From: Gammaproteobacteria bacterium
Lineage (GTDB): Bacteria > Pseudomonadota > Gammaproteobacteria > Granulosicoccales > Granulosicoccaceae
Length of the DNA: 16,345 bases
NCBI GenBank assembly: GCA_020444765.1
Contig: JAGRHW010000033.1
Coordinates: 1 to 16,345, forward strand
Direction of reading: 5' to 3'
Position 1 is the stretch's first letter. Each line of letters begins with the position of its first letter. Below the pieces are notes generated by a model, which was not told where the DNA came from, made no database searches, and worked only from the letters and a program-made list of their open reading frames with translations. This document shows, piece by piece, positions 14,948 through 16,345 of this stretch. The position numbers were made by a program, and so were the translations under genes.

Positions 14948-15731
14948 ACTGAAACAAAAAAGGCGCTACCTGAGCGCCTTTTTTGTTTTTCTCACTCCGT
15001 TGGTTTCCGGCCTGCCGCTGCATGCCGACTGCCCACGTGCTGTTTTAGAAGGCGGTTTTCACGCAGAAGTCAGTCAGATTATCGATGGCGACACCCTGGA
15101 AATCAGCGATGGCCGACGAGTACGCCTGATCGGCCTCAACGCGCCGGAACTCGACGACAGCGACGGCAACAGCCAGCCTTTTGCCGCTGAAGCCGGCAGC
15201 GCCCTGGCCAGACTGATCAAGGACAGCCAGTCCCGCATCTACCTGATACCCGGTCGTGAAACCAGGGATCGCCACGGGCGTTTGCTCGCGCATGCACTGG
15301 ACAACGATGGCCGAAACCTCTCACAGTCGCTGATCCGGGAAGGCCTGGCGGCACGCGCGACCGTCTTCCCGAACGACAGATTCGCCGACTGCTATCAGGA
15401 TGCCGAGAATCAGGCACGAGCCGAACGCATCGGCCTGTGGAGCGCTCCGGGTTTCTGGCTGATCGATAAAAAACCGCTCTCCAGACAGGACCGGGGGTTT
15501 TATATCATCAGCGACCGCGTCGAATCGATCGGCGAATCGAAAAAGTCCATCTGGCTCAATCTGCAACACGGTGTGGCGCTGCGTATCGCGCGTGAGGATC
15601 TGAAAAATTTCCCCGACCGCGACTGGCAGGCTCTGCGTGACCGCTCTATCGAAGCGCGCGGCTGGCTGAACTACAGCCAGGGTCGCCACCGCCTGCGGAT
15701 TCGCGGACCGCTTAATCTGACGGTTTTCTAG
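14928..15731 (+). CDS. Secreted thermonuclease (SNase family) with C-terminal OB-like extension
   Basis: This is a predicted exported Ca-dependent nuclease of 267 residues. Residues 1-33 form a signal peptide: basic KQKRR (9-13), a hydrophobic core FFVFLTPLVSGL (18-29), and a likely cut after LHA at 33. The SNase domain (about 44-175) has IIDGDT (51-56), RVRLIGLNAPE (64-74, with Arg66 and Glu74 as catalytic residues) and RDRHGR (113-118, Arg118). The Staphylococcus Asp40-Thr41 pair is Asn-Ala here, which I believe is common in bacterial relatives. The C-terminal 75 residues resemble an OB-fold nucleic-acid-binding extension. GTG at 14928 is the only in-frame start that keeps the signal peptide; a TTG at 15000 would lose it. 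The frame runs through the rpmE terminator. Its stop overlaps the next start (TAGTG). Confidence 0.82.
   Translation: MPFCGLSLKQKRRYLSAFFVFLTPLVSGLPLHADCPRAVLEGGFHAEVSQIIDGDTLEISDGRRVRLIGLNAPELDDSDGNSQPFAAEAGSALARLIKDSQSRIYLIPGRETRDRHGRLLAHALDNDGRNLSQSLIREGLAARATVFPNDRFADCYQDAENQARAERIGLWSAPGFWLIDKKPLSRQDRGFYIISDRVESIGESKKSIWLNLQHGVALRIAREDLKNFPDRDWQALRDRSIEARGWLNYSQGRHRLRIRGPLNLTVF
14952..14990 (+). terminator. Strong intrinsic terminator of rpmE, inside the thermonuclease reading frame
   Basis: A perfect 16-bp stem (14952-14967 with 14973-14988, GC core GGCGCT/AGCGCC) encloses a 5-base loop. The 3' arm runs into T-rich sequence (TTTTTT G TTTTT). This is a textbook Rho-independent terminator and is A/T-flanked on both sides, so it could also work on the minus strand. 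It falls inside the reading frame that starts at 14928. Confidence 0.88.
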
Positions 15732-16345
15732 TGCACACACTTTATCTTATCGATTCGAGCATTTACGTGTTCCGCGCCTGGCATATGCTGCCGGGCTCCA
15801 TCACCAGCGCAGCCGGCGAGCCGGCCAATGCGGTCTACGGTTTTTCGGAGTTTCTGCTCAAGCTGATCGAGACCGAAACGCCAAGCCACATGGTCTGCGC
15901 CTTCGATCAAAACAGCGATGGTTGCGCCCGCAGACGGATTTATCCCGACTACAAGGCCAACCGACCGGCGGCACCCGAGGACCTGAAAAAGCAGTTTGCC
16001 TGGGCCCGTGAATTTGCCGAGGCGCTGGGCCTGCCCTGTTTCGCCAGCCATTCGCTCGAGGCCGACGATATCATCGGTACCCTGGCGAACCGGGCGCGCG
16101 CGCAACAGGCCCGCAGCATTATTCTCAGCGCCGACAAGGATCTCGCGCAGTTTGTCGGCAAGGACGACATGATCTGGGATTATGCCCGGAACCGCCGGCA
16201 GACGATCGCCGATATCCGCAAGCGCTACCGGATCAACCCCGGCCAGATTCCCGACATGCTGGCGCTGGCCGGCGACGCGGTGGACAATATACCCGGCGTG
16301 CCGGGTATTGGCATACATACCGCCGCCCGGCTGCTGATCAAATGG
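15731..16345 (+). CDS. 5'-3' exonuclease, FEN/PIN type (3' end outside window)
   Basis: The first 205 residues of a structure-specific 5' nuclease, related to the N-terminal domain of DNA polymerase I and to Xni, are visible. The metal-binding acidic residues are in place: YLIDSS (Asp8), CAFDQN (Asp59), LEADDIIG (Glu110, Asp112, Asp113), SADKDLAQ (Asp135, Asp137) and AGDAVDNIPG (Asp182, Asp185). The helix-hairpin-helix GVPGIG (189-194) follows. PDYKANRP (72-79) is the arch basic segment. It most resembles stand-alone exonucleases of about 290 residues, but the window ends before a polymerase domain could be excluded. The start is GTG at 15731, overlapping the thermonuclease stop by one base, so translation is probably coupled. 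Confidence 0.9.
   Translation, partial: MHTLYLIDSSIYVFRAWHMLPGSITSAAGEPANAVYGFSEFLLKLIETETPSHMVCAFDQNSDGCARRRIYPDYKANRPAAPEDLKKQFAWAREFAEALGLPCFASHSLEADDIIGTLANRARAQQARSIILSADKDLAQFVGKDDMIWDYARNRRQTIADIRKRYRINPGQIPDMLALAGDAVDNIPGVPGIGIHTAARLLIKW

Noticed and set aside
1..16345. CRISPR array, insertion sequence, prophage, tRNA or rRNA
   Set aside because: No spaced direct repeats, transposase-like frame, terminal repeats, integrase or cloverleaf sequence was seen when reading both strands.

Overview
The window is 16.3 kb of ordinary-density chromosomal DNA, GC-rich by eye, most likely from a chemolithoautotrophic gammaproteobacterium. The housekeeping proteins (DnaG, RsmE, TrmB, TcdA, YpfJ-type peptidase, HemW, zinc-type L31) read as gammaproteobacterial. 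A proteobacterial-type phosphoribulokinase implies a Calvin cycle, and a MetA of the form I associate with Chromatiales-like sulfur oxidisers points the same way. The genus cannot be fixed from the sequence. I see no mobile element, phage gene, CRISPR array, rRNA or tRNA.

Layout. Positions 1-1946 (+): the 3' part of dnaG, then rsmE, then a LEA14-like lipoprotein gene, closely packed. Positions 1959-5081 (-): a MipZ-type ParA ATPase gene, an unrecognised lipoprotein gene with its own terminator, then histidine phosphatase and tcdA as a two-gene unit. Positions 5147-8959 (+): trmB, an SLC13-type permease with two TrkA-C domains, and prk. A hairpin at 8973-8999 separates prk from the convergent minus-strand cluster at 9009-11790, which is transcribed ypfJ-like peptidase, P-loop NTPase, metA. 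Positions 11938-13942 (+): tatD and hemW, 4 bases apart. Positions 13950-14486 (-): a DUF4124 membrane protein. Positions 14711-16345 (+): rpmE, a secreted thermonuclease gene and a 5'-3' exonuclease gene cut by the window end.

How the genes fit together. Most are independent core functions: replication priming, rRNA and tRNA modification, methionine synthesis, CO2 fixation, heme trafficking and nucleases. The points that stand out are these: (a) the strong rpmE terminator lies inside the thermonuclease reading frame and encodes its signal peptide; (b) a MipZ-like positioning ATPase, typical of alphaproteobacteria, sits in a gammaproteobacterial setting; (c) a P-loop NTPase of unknown function is packed between a membrane metallopeptidase and metA; (d) a perfect 16-bp palindrome lies between the DUF4124 gene and rpmE. 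No clearly new multi-gene system is visible. Several genes start with GTG (rsmE, mipZ-like, the 2983-3534 lipoprotein, the NTPase, the DUF4124 gene, the thermonuclease and the exonuclease). All intergenic gaps are below 300 bases.
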